In this document: piece after piece, positions 12,674 through 22,289 of the stretch
How positions within the stretch are numbered: position 1 is the stretch's first letter
Layout: the number at the start of each line of letters is the position of its first letter
DNA from: Alopecurus myosuroides
Taxonomy: Eukaryota; Streptophyta; Magnoliopsida; Poales; Poaceae
Assembly: GCA_028641055.1 (NCBI GenBank)
Contig: CM054061.1
Coordinates: 34,281,877 to 34,345,876 of the forward strand
Length of the DNA stretch: 64,000 bases
Reading direction: 5' to 3'
Translations under genes and position numbers: made by a program
Notes under the pieces: model-generated
The model's input: the letters and a program-made list of their open reading frames with translations, nothing else
What the model was told of the DNA's origin: nothing
Databases searched by the model: none

Positions 12674-13093
12674 CTATCGTCTGACGGTGCTCTGCACTCC
12701 CTCGGAGGCCCTGATGTAGTCCATGACGCTCTGTAGAGTCCGGCCGGACCACCATAGCCGACGACCGACCTCGTGAAAGTTCCCAGGATGCAGGTCGTCC
12801 TCCTCATACCTGGCGAGCGCCCTCTCACGCCGATTGATGAAGAAGGCATCCCAAGTATGCTGGTTATCGGGATGCCAACTAGGATTCCTCCGTTGCTCCG
12901 GCGTGAGCTCGTGATAGTAGTGGTTCGTGATGGCCGCCGGACGCGCCACACCTTGAGGAAGAGGAGGGACCGGCACTCCTCCGGCGCTCAGCATCCAACC
13001 GACGGGAACGTTGTAGCCGCACGGGCAGGAGTAGTTCAAAGCGGAAAGTGCCTCCGCCTGGTTGAATGTTAGAGTGGGTACGGTAGAAGCCAT
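12674..13093 (-). CDS. unassigned small gene carried in CACTA A
   Basis: I chose the ATG at 13093 because it follows a clear TATA stretch (13146-13154) by a leader-like distance; an upstream in-frame ATG at 13147 overlaps that box. The product is 139 residues. It has an SCPCGYNVP segment, a W-rich basic middle (LTPEQRRNPSWHPDNQ, then INRRERALARYEEDD) and a GRRLWWSGRTL tail. It has no membrane segment and no catalytic motif I recognise. From memory, proteins of this layout are common among unannotated CACTA-linked genes of Triticeae; I cannot name a function. It is divergently oriented to the AP2-like gene, and CACTA E split the space between them. Confidence 0.6.
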   Translation of the reverse strand: MASTVPTLTFNQAEALSALNYSCPCGYNVPVGWMLSAGGVPVPPLPQGVARPAAITNHYYHELTPEQRRNPSWHPDNQHTWDAFFINRRERALARYEEDDLHPGNFHEVGRRLWWSGRTLQSVMDYIRASEGVQSTVRR

Positions 13094-13145
13094 GAGAGAG
13101 TGGTGAGTTTGTATGTGTGTATGCCAATGGTGAGGCAATGCATAC

Positions 13146-13154
13146 ATATATATA
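13146..13154 (-). promoter_or_regulatory. TATA box of the small minus-strand gene
   Basis: TATATATA on the minus strand lies about 53 bases before the chosen ATG and only about 22 bases from the edge of CACTA E, so most of the upstream promoter is now separated by that insertion. Confidence 0.55.
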
Positions 13155-13672
13155 GCGAGAAGAAAACATCCCTTTCACTACTAGGGAAAAGCTTACCCCA
13201 GGCGAACAGAAAAGGCCTACCACAGGCGCATTTTGGTTCTCGTGGGACCATATCGCCAGCGGTAATGGCTTACCCCAGGCGAATAGTAAAATGCGCCTGT
13301 GGTAAGTTGACATACCCCAGGCGAATAGGCCTTGTGCGCCTGGGGTAATACTTTTACCTGTGGCGACCAAGCGTTGTGCGCCTGGGGTACAGATGCGCCC
13401 GGGGTACCGTATTCTGTTCGCCTGGAGTATGGCGTTGCTGTATCAAAAAATAAAAGAAACCAAAATAACAGAATTACAGGAAAATGACAGAAGTAAGTCT
13501 CAAAATGACAGAATAACAGCAAAATGACACAATTAAGTTTTATAATCGATCATCAACACATAGTCTCGATCATCACCACATAGTTCAACAAAATTACATA
13601 GTCTCTAAAAGAACCATACTACTAATTAATAAATCCAGGAGTTAGCTAGTCAGATGAAAATGATTATTTGTT

Positions 13673-14711
13673 CTAATTTGGGCTGATGTACTGGATGACC
13701 ATCAACATGTCCAAGTTGGGGATGTCACTATTCCTTATGGTGATCAGAATAGCTCGGCCAGCCTCCATACCAACTCTTGCGGAATGGAACTGCCTCCATG
13801 CTTGAGAGTTGAGGATGACGCGACCATCAGCATTATCCCTGGTGATCGAAACTGCGGTGACATGTCCTGATTCTCCACGGCGTACTCCAATGGTACCGGG
13901 CTCCATGCCAGCACTGTCCGCTACCGCCATAGGTATTTTCTAGAACACACAATTCCAAGAAAGAATAAAAGCACAATGTCACATACCGGCCACATTATAA
14001 CATAAGCAACTATAGGAATAAGAAAATGCTAAGAAACATACCATGACATGTCCATTGGAGATGTTAGTGTTGGTGATGCGATGCACAAAAGGGAACCCGA
14101 TGTAGCTATCTATCTGGGCAAGTCTCTGAAGGACACGGTCCTTCTCAAGCTCGCTAAGATTCGCTCTTTGAGCAACCACCACATGTTTCCATGGGTCCTC
14201 CTCGTCCATATCACCCTCAATGTCCATATCATCCTCAGTGATCCCAATTTCCTCCTCACTCCCGCCATCCGCGCTCGCAATCCCGCCCATATACAGAATT
14301 TTGATACGAGGTTGCGGTCCTTCCATAGAGAAGTGAATGTAATCACCTCCGCTTAAATTGTACGTGGCGATGATAGCCTGCAATTGTTCCCCGCAGAAGT
14401 AGGTCTTCTTTCTTTCTTTCTTCACTCGAAGAATGTAAGTGGTCCCGTGAACATTGAAATCCATGTTATTGCCAACTAACTCGTTGAACTCTTCTCGAAT
14501 ATTGCATGGTAGAATCTAAAAAAGAAATATAAAGAATCTTTTGTTAAGAAACACAAGTCTCAAGCTAGATAGTAAAACGAAAGAACAAGTTAACATAAAA
14601 AGAATTGTTAATTACCAACGAATCAACGTCACCATCGTGGAGCTGAAGCATAAAAGAAGTCCCGGTGAATCGTCCTTGGGCACATCGGGACCGACATACT
14701 TCGCAAGCCAT
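13673..14711 (-). CDS. three-exon gene with two B3-like domains, cargo of CACTA E
   Basis: On the minus strand I can trace exon 1 (14711-14616), exon 2 (14515-14042) and exon 3 (13939-13673). All introns have GT and AG ends and fall between codons, giving 278 residues with no stop before the TAG. Residues about 18-95 resemble a plant B3 DNA-binding fold: an LPCNIREEF strand-helix, then the hydrophobic strands around TYILRV, and an LSGGDYIHF strand. An acidic linker follows (about 100-130). Residues about 150-275 look like a second B3-like unit with LNSQAWRQF and a VIQYI end. The B3 assignment comes from pattern similarity only. Plants use such proteins as transcription factors. It is probably a captured host gene fragment maintained inside the transposon. 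Confidence 0.55.
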
Positions 14712-15480
14712 GTTCTATTAAATTAAGAAAGTACACATAGAGTTTAGAGGAGCATAGCTATCACAAAACAAAGACAAATGGCATCACCTACCTATCACAA
14801 AACAAATGCAGAAAGGCTATCTACTATACTGGAATATCCAAAAACAATGTTGTGTGTGGTACCACCAGATTACTGTGTTTTTTTGTTGTAGCTATCACAC
14901 CATAAACTACTATCTTGTGAATTTTTACCCGTGGCCAATACAAGTTCTGTGTACTAGTGGAGTCTGAATCAAAATTGGGGACATAGACCATTGATTTGTC
15001 ACGGAAATACGCATTATTGAATATTAAATGTTGGAGATATAATGCACTACAAAGATCCGATAAGAGCTCTGAATCCTGGAGCTCAAAGAAAGCAAACATT
15101 GCTTTGAATCCACGACGATGGGAGCACCGCGGCCACCAGGAGCAGGCGCACATCCTCTGGATCCACAACGACGACGGGAGGGCCGGAGTGGGCTGGGATG
15201 GAGGGGGGATGGGATGGAGGGGGGATGGGAGGGAGAGGGGCTGACCTGGATCAACAACGACGACGACGACGGAGTGGGCGATGACCTGCTCTGCTCCTCC
15301 TCGACACTGGCGAAGGCGGCGGCGTGTGGGTGCGTGTGGGTGCGGGTGCGGGTGAGATCTGGTCACTTAGAATACTAGTACTAAAGCATTGAGCTAAGCA
15401 CATTGGCATAGGTTTGTGATACAAACCGGTTCTAAAAGGATCTGTCCACTGGGCCCCCCACCCTGCCGCAAATGGCCTCA
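14712..15480. other. upstream part of CACTA E, no recognised gene
   Basis: This stretch holds a GC-rich tract (15110-15370) open in several frames on both strands and an AT-richer part near the B3-like gene. It may contain the promoter and leader of that gene. I see no domain in it. Confidence 0.4.
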
Positions 15481-15483
15481 ACG

Positions 15484-15522
15484 CCTTTAGGACCGGTTTG
15501 TATCACAAACCGGTCCTAAAGG
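15484..15522. repeat. perfect 18-bp inverted repeat (hairpin)
   Basis: CCTTTAGGACCGGTTTGT and its exact complement are separated by three bases (ATC). A transcript would fold into a near-perfect short hairpin. A related imperfect copy lies at about 15411-15440. Confidence 0.85.
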
Positions 15523-15835
15523 TTTTCTCATTTTTTTGCAGCAACAACGAGGGCTTACCCCAGGCGCAGAGGTACGTCTTTTGCCTAGGGTATGTGTTAT
15601 ACCGGAGGCGAACATGTGCTCTATTCGCCTGGGGTAAACGAAGAGTGTCAGGGGGTGGTGTTGGGTGGCCCTGCCACACTTTACCCCAGTCGCTTCCGTA
15701 GTTGGTTCCCCTGGGGTAAGGGACTTACCGCAGGCGCATGGTTCTGCTGTTCGCCTGCGCTTAGTAGCCCAGGCGCGTCTACTTTCGTGTTCGCCTGTGG
15801 TAGGATATGCTGCTATAAGCAAATCTCTAGTAGTG

Positions 15836-15945
15836 TTTAGTCCCGGTTGGGGACACCAACCGGGACTAAATAGGTTAGGGTTTCATTGAGAAACGGATCA
15901 TCCCTTTAGTCCCGGTTGGGGACACCAACCAGGACTAAATGGGTT
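15836..15945. repeat. two inverted-repeat motifs of CACTA A
   Basis: TTTAGTCCCGGTTGG, five spacer bases and its inverse occur at 15836-15870, with a second copy (one mismatch) at 15905-15939, each followed by GGTTAGGGTTT. They match the subterminal motifs at 21041-21440. Confidence 0.8.
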
Positions 15946-16166
15946 AGGGTTTTGTTTGGACCAATCAGATAGAATCACACGGATCGTGTGTTTCTTTAAA
16001 GCGCTTGTGAGTCGTTGGATCCGGGGTGTGTTTCTTTCGAGCTGTTGTGAGCCGTTCGATCAGGGCTACGGTGTGTTTCTTTCGAGATGTTGTGAGCCGT
16101 TGGATGAGGTGGTTTCTTAACCGTTGCATCAAAACCCTAGCACAACACTTTGTGAGCCAGAGGACC

Positions 16167-16176
16167 CTATATATAG
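16167..16176 (+). promoter_or_regulatory. TATA box upstream of the AP2-like gene
   Basis: CTATATATAG lies about 300 bases before the ATG at 16479. The leader between them contains a run of 13 C at 16325-16337. Confidence 0.5.
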
Positions 16177-16478
16177 CCCACCTTCATACACCGGTCAGTT
16201 CATCGAGCAAATACAAAACATCCGGATTCGCCATCATACGTCCTGCCGTGCATTTGGTATGCATATTGCACCCAGTAGCCACAGTGGGGTTGTATGATGG
16301 CGATACCGATTGTTTTGTTCTACACCCCCCCCCCCCCTTTAACACATCCATCCATGCTTGGGTTGTGTTATGGTGGTGCGTGGCACGTGAGTTGTGACGC
16401 GTGGCCTGGAGGGCGCGGTATAAACTGTCGTGCCTCGAGCGCGTCTTCTCCATCCCTCTGCACAGTCGCGCTGACACC

Positions 16479-17129
16479 ATGCCTCCGAGGAGGAACAACA
16501 CCACCGGCTTCCGCGGCGTCCGAGCACGGCAGAACGGAATGTTCAACGCAGATATCCGCTGGGGGGACGACCGCGTCCCCCTCGGCTCCTTTGCGACGGT
16601 GGCGGAGGCCGCCCGCGCCTAGGACGCGGCGTCCTGGCGCCTCAACCGCCCGCGGTCGCTGATGAACTTCAACAACTGCCACACCGTCTGGGAAGCGGAG
16701 GCCAGGGCGCCGAAGCCGCAGATCATCACTTCCGCCGACCAGCTCCACCTCCGCCACCGCGCGTTTCAGGGCCTAGTGGACGCCAGGGAAGACCGCGTCG
16801 TCCGCGAGTATTACCGGAACAACCCGGGGGAGGAGAGCGCCGACGAGGAGCTCTGGCAGACCCGCGCGGCTCAGTGGGCGGAGCGCCGCCTCGAACGCCA
16901 CCTCGCATTAGATGCCACTTAGGAGGCGAGGACGAAGGCGTTGCAAGAGCTTCGTCGGGCCGACCACGCTGGCGAAGTCTGGGCCTCCGACGATCCGAGG
17001 TGGGGGCCTATCTCGAACATACCATCATGCACCTCCGACGACAACGAGGAGGTCACCGACGAGTTTGATGACGATGATGACCCGGAGGAGGTCACCGACG
17101 AGTTCCCCGACGACGACGAGGAGGAGTAG
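16479..17129 (+). pseudogene. AP2/ERF-domain-like gene with two in-frame stops
   Basis: From the ATG at 16479 a single frame of 217 codons ends at a TAG at 17127. It is interrupted only by TAG at 16620-16622 and 16920-16922. The N-terminal 60 residues match the AP2 pattern: TGFRGVRARQ, then ADIRWG, then LGSFATVAEAARA, and RPRSLMNF after the first stop. The middle is rich in W, R and E, and the C-terminus carries two acidic repeats (DDDPEEVTDEF type). An AATAAA lies at 17152. Related AP2-like proteins are common cargo of Triticeae CACTA elements, to my knowledge. The first stop falls inside the AP2 domain, so the domain as read is truncated. The clean frame outside the stops implies recent decay, or readthrough. 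Confidence 0.75.
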
Positions 17130-17398
17130 TGTTCGTCTGTTCTCTCTTTTTAATAAAAGAATTTGTATTCCGGCGACACTGCGGGGCGCTAGCACGTCTG
17201 TTTTCTTTTTTCAATTAAAGTTATGAAATCAGATATTTTATCTCACAAGGTTTTCAGACATTTAAGTAACCTTCTGTTTTCCATGTTTTCCACTCGTTTT
17301 CTCAAATATTTTGCAAAGGAGTTAGTCTTAAACACATCAGAGATAATATAATTCACATGATCCATTCAAAAAAGTTTGGTACAATAAATTATTACACA

Positions 17399-20300
17399 TC
17401 AATTCTTCCGTCGTGTCCCCGCTTTCTTATGATTTTGCCGTATCCATGGAGCATCCTCATCATTTAACTTAATGCTTGGGTCAGTGTTCACTTTGAAGGG
17501 CTGAATTTCACCAAACATATTATAATCTTCTGACATGTCTGTCTTGTCCTCCACTCCCACGATGTTTCTTTTCCCTGAAAGAACAATGTGGCACTTTGGA
17601 TCATCGCATTATGTACTGATCGTTTTCTTATCTTTCCATTTCATCGGTTTGCTACTCATGTCATTCAAATAGAAAACCTGAGCGACATCTTTGGCTAGGA
17701 CAAATGGTTCGTCAAGGTAACCAAGATTGTCGAAATCCACCATTGTCATTCCGTATTGCTCGTCCACCTTTACCCCACCTCCTGTTAGCTTGAACCATTT
17801 GCACCGGAACAAAGGGACCTTAAAGGAGGGTCCATAGTCAAGTTCCCATATCTCCTCTATGTAACCATAATATGTGACCTTTTGCCCAATCTTGGTTGCT
17901 GCATCAAAGCGGACAACACTGTTTTGGTTGGTGCTCTTTTTATCTTGGGAGATCGTGTAAAATGTATTCCCATTAATCTCGTACCCTTGGAAAGTCGTTA
18001 TAGTCGAAGATGGTGTCTTGGCCAACATGTACAGCTGATCTCCAACATCATTGTCATTCATTAAATGTTTTCGCAACCAACTGCCGAAAGTCTCCATGTG
18101 GGCCTTTCTAATCCATGATTCAGGCTTCCCCGGGTTGTCCGAGCGTAAAATATTCTTGTGTTGCTCGAAGTACGGAGCCACCAAGCTCGAATTTTGCTGA
18201 ACTGTGTGGTGTGCTTCAGTCATAGAATGACCGTCCATACATATCGTTGATTTCCTTCCGATCGTGCCTTTTCCACTTAGTCTCCCCTCGTGCCGCGATT
18301 GAGGAATACCAATCGGCTTAAGGTCAGGAACATAGTCAATACAGAACTCAATTACGTCCTCATTTCCATAGCCCTTTACGATGCTTCCTTCTGGCCTAGC
18401 ACGGTTACGAACATATTTCTTTAATACTCCCATAAACCTCTCAAAGGGCAACATATTGTGTAGAAATACAGGACCGAGAATGGAAATCTCTTCGACTAGA
18501 TGGACCAGGAGGTGCGTCATAATATTGAAGAAGGATGGTGGAAACACCAACTCGAAACTGACAAGACATTGGACCACATCGTTCTGTAACCGTGGTAGAT
18601 CTTCTGGACTGATTACCTTCTGAGAGATTGCATTGAGGAATGCACATAGCTTCACAATGGCTACTCGAACATTTTCCGGTAGGAGCCCCCTCAAAGCAAT
18701 GGGAAGCAATTGCGTCATAATCACGTGGTATTCGTGAGACTTCAGGTTTTGGAACTTTTTGTCCGCCATGTTTATTATTCCCTTTATATTCGACGAGAAG
18801 GCAGACGGGACCTTCATACTGCTCAGGCATTAAAAAAAATGACATTCTCTTCTTTGGTAAGAGCGTAGCTGGCACGACCTTGAAACCATTCCGGATGCCG
18901 GTCATCTGGGTCTTTCAAAAGTTGCTGGTCCTGCCGTGCTTCCTTTGTATCATTTGTCTTCCCATACACGCCCAAGAAGCTTAGCAGGTTCACGCAAATA
19001 TTCTTCGTAACATGCATCACGTCGATTGCAGAGCGGACATCTAGGACTTTCCAATACTGTAGCTCCCAAAATATCGATTTATTTTTCCACATGGGTACGT
19101 GCCCGTCAACTCCCAGCGGAACTGATTGTCCGCCAGGACCCTTTCCAAAGATGACTTTCAAATCCTTGACCATATCAAATACCTCAGCTCCAGTACGTTC
19201 CGCAGGCTTCCGCCGGTGATCTGCCTTGCCGTTGAAATGCTTGCCTTTCTTTCTTACGGTATGATTTCGCGGAAGAAATCGACAATGACCCAGGTACACG
19301 TTCTTCCTACAATTATCCAAAAATACACTTTCAGTCTCATGTAAGCAGTGCGTGCATGCTTTGTATCTCTTATTTGACTGTCCCGAAAGGTTACTGAGAG
19401 CAGGGCAATCGTTGATGGTTACAAAAAGCAACGCTCGTAGGTCAAATTCCTCTTCTTTGTGCTCATCCCACACAGGTACACCAGGTCTGCCCCACAACTG
19501 TAAAAGTTCATCAACTAATGGCCTTAGGTACACATCGATGTCGTTCCTGGATTGCTTCGGACCTTGGATAAGCACTGGCATCATAATGAACTTCCGCTTC
19601 ATGCACAAGCAAGGAGGAAGGTTGTAGATGCATAGAGTCACGGGCCAGGTGCTATGGCTGGAGCTCTGCTCGCCAAAAGGATTCATGCCATCAGTACTTA
19701 GACCAAATCTTATGTTCCTTGCGTCAGCTGCAAAATCTTTGAACTCTCTGTCAATTTTTCTCCATTGCGTTCCATCAGCGGGGTGTCTCAACTCCCCGTC
19801 GGACTTACGGTCCTCTTTGTGCCATCGCAACAACTTGGCATGCTCTTTGTTCCTGAACAGGCGTTTCAACCGAGGTATTATATGAGCATACCACATCACC
19901 TTGGTGGGAACCCTCTTCCTGGGTTTCTCGCCCTCAACATCGTCACCAGGGTCATCGCCTCTGAAGTTATAACGCAATGCAGTGCATACTGGGCATTCAT
20001 TCAAATTCTCGTATGCACCGCGGTAGAGGATGCAGTCGTTAATGCATGCATGTATCTTCAGAACCTCTAAACCTAGAGGGCAGACAACCTTCTTTGCTTC
20101 GTACGTACTAGCGGGCAACTCGTTATTCTTCGGAAACATTTTCTTCAACATTTTCAGCAAATTTTCAAATGATGAGTCAGATACACCTTCCCGTGACTTC
20201 CATTTAAGCAAATCCAGTGTGCAGCCCAGCTTTTTCAGACTATTGTCGCATCCTGGGTACAGCGACTTCGTGTGATCCTCTAACATGCGATCCAAATTCT

Positions 20301-20733
20301 CCCTCTCCTTGTCAGTTTCGCGGCGTCTCCGTGCATCAGCAATGGTCCGACCAAGATCATCAGCGGGCTCATCATGTGCCTCTTCTTCACCTTCACCAAA
20401 CCCTTCCCCACCTCCAGCATCATCCTCCATGAAAGTATCACCGAAAGCGTCATGATAGATGAAATCGATATCATCCTCTTCTTCATCTTCTTCCATTCTA
20501 ACCCCTTTTTCTCCATGCTTGATCCAACAATTATAGCTTCGCATGAAACCGTGCCGAAGCAGGTGCATGTGAACGACTTTTGAGGAGGAGTGACCCTTCT
20601 CATTCTTACATTCAGCACATGGACAGATAATAAAACCTCGCTGCTTGTTCGCATTTGCCACTACGAGGAATTCTTTCAAACCCGTAGTGAACTCGCCGGA
20701 GATTCGGTTACCGTACATCCATTGCCGATTCAT
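17399..20733 (-). pseudogene. CACTA A transposase (TNP2 type), broken by a frameshift and a stop
   Basis: Translation starts best at the ATG at 20733 (MNRQWMYG), which follows a CAG splice acceptor. The order is: transposase-associated domain with a CPCAEC zinc-type motif (about residues 5-75), an acidic linker, the TNP2 catalytic region (Transposase_21; GLSTDGMNPF and DVMHVTKN motifs), then the DUF4218-type region (LKSHEYHVIMTQLLP, FPPSFFNIMTHLLVHL) and the DUF4216-type region (FRCKWF, YLDEPFVLA). The frame shifts at an eight-base A/T run (18832-18839) and an in-frame TAA sits at 17609-17611. The same frame then continues for 69 codons to a TGA at 17399. The protein would bind the CACTA termini and excise the element. 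As it stands it is inactive. Confidence 0.93.
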
Positions 20734-21030
20734 CTGCATTATTATTATATAAAGTATATACTTAACCATCATGCATTTGTTAAACTAACTAGCTGGAAAT
20801 AATACAAATCATGAAAGGTTCAAGTTGCTAACCGCGACCGCGGAGGTAAAATAAATGAAAATCCTCAAGTGCGGCTCGGACACTTCATATCATGTGTGTT
20901 TCATGCTATCGGGCATTTCATCGAACACCTTGTGTGCATAGTAGGAAACAAAAGCAAACCCACCACCACTTGTGAATATTGTGATTAGAAGTGACACCAA
21001 ATGTGGCAAAGTGCAGCCAGCTGAGCCCTA
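20734..21030 (-). promoter_or_regulatory. leader, first intron and promoter of the CACTA A transposase
   Basis: Non-coding. The CAG acceptor borders 20733, and CTATATATAGG at 21027-21037 on the minus strand is a good TATA box just inside the subterminal repeats, where transposase promoters of CACTA elements normally lie. Confidence 0.5.
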
Positions 21031-21542
21031 TATATAGGGATGGGCTTTTAGTCCCGGTTGGCCTGGACAACCGCGACTAATAGCCTTCGGGGCAGCCTGA
21101 GGACCTATTAGTCCCGGTTGGCCTGGCCAACCGGGACTAAAGCCCCTCCCGTCCGCCAGCTGTGGACCGAGCGTTGGTCGCGGGTCTCGTCCCGAACCGC
21201 GACTAAAGACTCCTATAGTCGCGGGACGATTATTTTGGGGACTAATGGGGGCGTATGGAAGGCCTATTTTCTACCAGTGTATATAGGGATGGGCCTTTAG
21301 TCCCGGTTGGCCTGGCCAACCGCGACTAAAGTCCTTCGGGCCAGCCTGAAGACCTGTAGTCCCGGTTGGCATGGCCAACCGGGACTAGAGCCCTCCCGTC
21401 TGCCAGCTGTCGACCGAGCGCGCTGGGCCCAGATAGTTGGTCGCGGGTCTCGTCCCAAACTGCGACTAAAGACCCCTTTGGTCGCGGTTCGATTATTTTG
21501 GGGACTAATGGGGGCGTATGGAAGCCTCTTTTTCTACTAGTG
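21031..21542 (-). repeat. tandemly duplicated right terminus of CACTA A
   Basis: 21031-21279 and 21280-21542 are two diverged copies of the same terminal segment. Each begins TATATAGGGATGGG, contains TAGTCCCGGTTGG/CCAACCGGGACT inverted motifs, and ends in a CACTA-type terminus. The outer one is CACTAGTAG and the inner one has decayed to CACTGGTAG. AAA follows the outer end. Confidence 0.88.
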
Positions 21543-21579
21543 AAATGGGGTTACAATTTATCCGTTACAGCCTTTCGGG

Positions 21580-22062
21580 ACATTTTTTGTTAGACTCAAA
21601 AAACAGTTTCCATTGAGCTGATACAGTCTGAGAGCCAACACCCGACCTCTGCACAGTGGTGCGGACAGCCGCAAATAATTGGTAGAATAGAGGATTGTGA
21701 AGACAGAGGACTCATTAGGATAGTGAAATGATCATACATGACATTGGAAAAAGACTCTAGTAATGGTGGATCTATCTGAAAACTTTGCCGCCGCCAATGC
21801 GGGGTAAAAATATCCTTCGCCACAAGCTCCAGACGCAAAGAAACCTCTGTAGAGAGGACGTCGTGTTCCCGTTTTTAACGAATAAACCACGGCCGAAGAT
21901 AGGTAGCACACTGAAAAATAACCTGCATGGGAGAAGAATGTTTAGCGTTAGAAACCTTGTCATTTGTACATACCCATAGCGACAATCCATGCGATCTATG
22001 CCATACAACCAGTTAGCAAAACTATTAGCAACATAGCGTGGCAGATTCATAGTCGAACCCAT
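21580..22062 (-). pseudogene. LINE ORF2 C-terminal fragment, inverted
   Basis: On the minus strand, broken frames resemble the C-terminal zinc-binding region of plant L1-type LINE ORF2: a VANSFANWLYGID segment, a later NDKV...SSPMQVIF block, then LELVAKDIFTPH. At least one frameshift separates them. A run of six A at the minus-strand end (near 21580) may be a poly-A remnant. It points away from the LINE fragment that follows. Confidence 0.5.
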
Positions 22063-22289
22063 TGGATGACTAATTGAAATGGGAGAATATCTGTTTAATT
22101 ATATTCCCGTCATGGTGACAGAAGCAAATATTTGTACTTTCTTTCCTTATGCTCTTTACGAGGTTTTCTTTGGTTAGAAATACCAATTGACCATATAAAT
22201 ATCTTAATTTGAAGTGGCACATTTTTTTTAAAATGTGTTTATTGTTGATGACTGGCACATTACAATGGCCTAATGAGGTTTACATGGAT

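Larger units (their letters stand above)
13176..15835 (-). mobile_element. non-autonomous CACTA transposon E carrying a gene
   Basis: The left end is CACTACTAGGGAAAAGC and the right end, inverted, is CACTACTAGAGATTTGC. TTT flanks both sides (13173-13175 and 15836-15838), the 3-bp duplication expected for CACTA. Subterminal repeats of the type TACCCCAGGCG or TACCACAGGCG, in both orientations, occupy 13190-13440 and 15550-15810. No transposase is present. The insertion split a CCCTTTAGTCCCGG motif of CACTA A, and joining the flanks restores that motif. CACTA C at 60202 belongs to the same family. Confidence 0.93.
7701..21542 (-). mobile_element. CACTA transposon A (left end outside the window)
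   Basis: The right terminus, read on the minus strand from 21542, is CACTAGTAGAAAAAGAGGC, a classic grass CACTA end, followed inward by repeated TAGTCCCGGTTGG motifs. Both expected genes lie on the minus strand: transposase (20733 to 17399), then the second gene (10873 to 7783), cut by the gypsy element. Between them are two cargo-like genes and the nested CACTA E. Every transposase-type gene is broken, so this copy cannot move by itself. The left terminus must lie beyond the gypsy element. Internal clusters of the subterminal motif near 11.9 kb and 15.8 kb suggest that A may be a composite of more than one CACTA. Confidence 0.85.
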
